A program made the translations under genes and the position numbers. A stretch of 45,227 nt of DNA from Candidatus Cloacimonadota bacterium (GTDB lineage: Bacteria > Muiribacteriota > UBA6191). The notes under the pieces are model-generated. The model ran no database searches. It was not told the origin of the DNA and saw only the letters and a list, made by a program, of their open reading frames with translations. The stretch is from positions 115,524-160,750 of the forward strand of contig NVVD01000008.1 of NCBI GenBank assembly GCA_002402105.1. The letters run 5' to 3'. This document shows positions 44,015-45,227 of this stretch, in pieces; position 1 is the first letter of the stretch; the number at the start of each line of letters is the position of its first letter.

Positions 44015-44482
44015 ATGTCACTTGATGAAACATTATTTGTAGTAGAGCTTGAGGTTATTGAAGAAAAACTTTCAAGTTTAAAAGATCTTACTGCAAAATT
44101 ATTTAGTTCTTTTGAGAAAAGGTCATTGGATGAAATAGCCTCCTTAGTTGCAAAACGTGAAGGTGTTATTAATGGTTTTTTTAATGCTTGCTCAAGAGTA
44201 AATACAAAATTATTATCTAATGAGTTGTATAAAGAAAAGCCTTTAAATTTTCTTTTAAAAAATAGTACAGGTTTTTTTCATTCTAGAATAGAAGAAATTT
44301 TAGCATCCTGGGAAAATATTTTAGTTTTTGAGTCTAAGATTCAAAAGTTAGCCAAATCTTTGCCAAACTTAATGAAAGAAAATTTAAAAATGGTTCAAAA
44401 GGCTAGACCAGCTTTAAAAGCATATAGTACTATTTTGGATGTAAATAGTTTGACAGAGCCGAGATTTGAAAGAAAGAAGTAA
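44015..44482 (+). CDS. Hypothetical helical protein, possibly FlgN-like
   Basis: 155 residues, no signal or membrane helix, predicted all helical. The early part (about 5-60) has VIEEKLSSLKDLTAKLFSSF then SLDEIASLVAKREGVINGF, where a segment length and the KRE position recall FlgN/FliT-type flagellar chaperones (a long helix with a late K/R-E pair before a second helix). The rest has no known motif. GAGAG is a weak ribosome site. Since FlgK/FlgL are FlgN clients and a FlgL lies elsewhere in the window, the idea fits, but the evidence is thin. Converges with the beta-barrel gene (2 bp gap). Confidence 0.5.
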   Translation: MSLDETLFVVELEVIEEKLSSLKDLTAKLFSSFEKRSLDEIASLVAKREGVINGFFNACSRVNTKLLSNELYKEKPLNFLLKNSTGFFHSRIEEILASWENILVFESKIQKLAKSLPNLMKENLKMVQKARPALKAYSTILDVNSLTEPRFERKK

Positions 44483-44484
44483 AT

Positions 44485-45227
44485 TTAAAATAAATACTTT
44501 ACCGAGGTTCTAAAAAGATTTCCATCTTTTAAATTTTGATTTTGTAAAAAACCACTAAGTGATCTACCATTTGTATGAAAATCAATATGTTGCATTGATA
44601 ATTGAAAATGATAATTGTTTTTTGTTTTATGTTCTAAAGAAACTGTAGTTAGATTTAATTCGTTTTTACGGTTTCTATTATCAGAACTATGATCATATAT
44701 TTGATCGTACTTTAATAAAATTTTATTTTTAGTATTTATTTTGTAGGTCAAATTCATTTTAAAATTAGAGATTCCGTTAATACTACTGAATTTATTTTTA
44801 AAATATCCATCTAATGAGTAGTAGAGGTCGTTAAGAGGGCTTCTATATTTCTTTTTTGTGTTGTGTAAATTGATGAGTCTTTGTCTTGAATGAAAGTTTT
44901 GTCCAAGATGTGTTATAGAACTACCTAAAGCTAGCTTTGAATTAGCTTTATAATTTACATCAAATGAAAATGCAGAGTTTTTATTAGCTGTTTGGAAAGT
45001 GTTTAATTTATTATGGTCTTGATATTCAGAAACTTCACTATATATACTAATAGATTTAAAGTGTTTATTAAAATATAAACCAGAATGAGTAGAGTTTGTA
45101 AAATTAGCTTGTCGACTTTTTCTTTGTACTGAATAAAAAGTAAAGGGTACATCTAATATATGAGGGGTTGTAATAGAAGCAAATAAACCATCATGATAAG
45201 CCAGTTTAATATTATAGTCGTGATAAA
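44485..45227 (-). CDS. C-terminal part of a probable outer-membrane beta-barrel protein (truncated by window edge)
   Basis: The minus-strand frame is open from the right edge to the stop at 44485, so the start lies beyond the window; the ATG at 44757 is internal. 246 residues are visible. The sequence is a series of 8-12-residue alternating strands with aromatic ends (for example SAFSFDVNYKANSKLALGS, LTYKINTKNKILLKYDQIY), short polar turns with Asn/Gly, and it ends in FRTSVKYLF. A terminal Phe after alternating residues is the BAM-recognition signal of outer-membrane barrels. No family name can be given without the N-terminus. Confidence 0.7.
   Translation of the reverse strand, partial: YHDYNIKLAYHDGLFASITTPHILDVPFTFYSVQRKSRQANFTNSTHSGLYFNKHFKSISIYSEVSEYQDHNKLNTFQTANKNSAFSFDVNYKANSKLALGSSITHLGQNFHSRQRLINLHNTKKKYRSPLNDLYYSLDGYFKNKFSSINGISNFKMNLTYKINTKNKILLKYDQIYDHSSDNRNRKNELNLTTVSLEHKTKNNYHFQLSMQHIDFHTNGRSLSGFLQNQNLKDGNLFRTSVKYLF

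Noticed and set aside
44485..44757. Separate 90-residue minus-strand gene
   Set aside because: The frame continues open to the right edge with the same strand-like pattern, so it is the end of a longer gene.

Overview
The window comes from an A+T-rich bacterial chromosome, about two thirds A+T by eye. It points to a flagellated, Gram-negative-type cell: a hook-filament junction protein of the FlgL family, predicted lipoproteins, a FecR/anti-sigma protein, the C-terminal end of a probable outer-membrane beta-barrel, and peptidoglycan and divisome genes. I cannot assign a phylum from the sequence. There are no rRNA or tRNA genes, no CRISPR array and no transposase gene that I can see.

Layout. 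1-2947: end of a flagellar gene (open at the left edge) and a small companion. 3018-7762: ferredoxin, leucyl aminopeptidase, an unknown gene, tryptophanyl-tRNA synthetase, a TrpC-fold protein without catalytic residues, and an acylphosphatase. 7948-8781: an exported Cys/Lys repeat protein built from 114-bp tandem repeats. 8971-19033: a dcw-type cluster in the order murD-ftsW-murG-murC-(lipoprotein-like gene)-murB-ftsQ-ftsA-ftsZ. It makes UDP-MurNAc peptides and lipid II and assembles the division ring; ddl is not between murB and ftsQ. 19130-29069: accessory genes, including HEAT-repeat proteins, a lipoprotein, a zinc-finger/FecR membrane protein, arginase, a large membrane protein, a DUF3592-like protein, and a HEAT-PilT fusion with damaged ATPase motifs. 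29356-31973: a kinase-PEGA-FGE/C-type-lectin fusion whose last ~100 bp look like the variable region of a diversity-generating retroelement (DGR), followed by a gene-free stretch with G+C-rich repeats. 31974-34911: an exported coiled-coil protein and a GT1 glycosyltransferase. 35284-43908: a full F-type ATP synthase operon, atpZ-atpI-atpB-c(triple)-c-b'-b-delta-alpha-gamma-beta-epsilon, ending with ebfC. 44015-45227: an unknown helical protein and the partial beta-barrel.

The most striking system is the ATP synthase rotor. Next to a normal 86-residue c subunit with the two-carboxylate Na+ type site (E35 and E68) lies a 250-residue c subunit with three fused hairpins. In it only hairpin 1 keeps the ion-binding glutamate; hairpins 2 and 3 carry Gly and Gln there. 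This suggests a hybrid c-ring with fewer ion sites per turn, similar in logic to the Acetobacterium woodii hybrid rotor but with a different architecture. The second is the DGR-like variable region. Its reverse transcriptase and template repeat are not in this window and would have to act from elsewhere in the genome.
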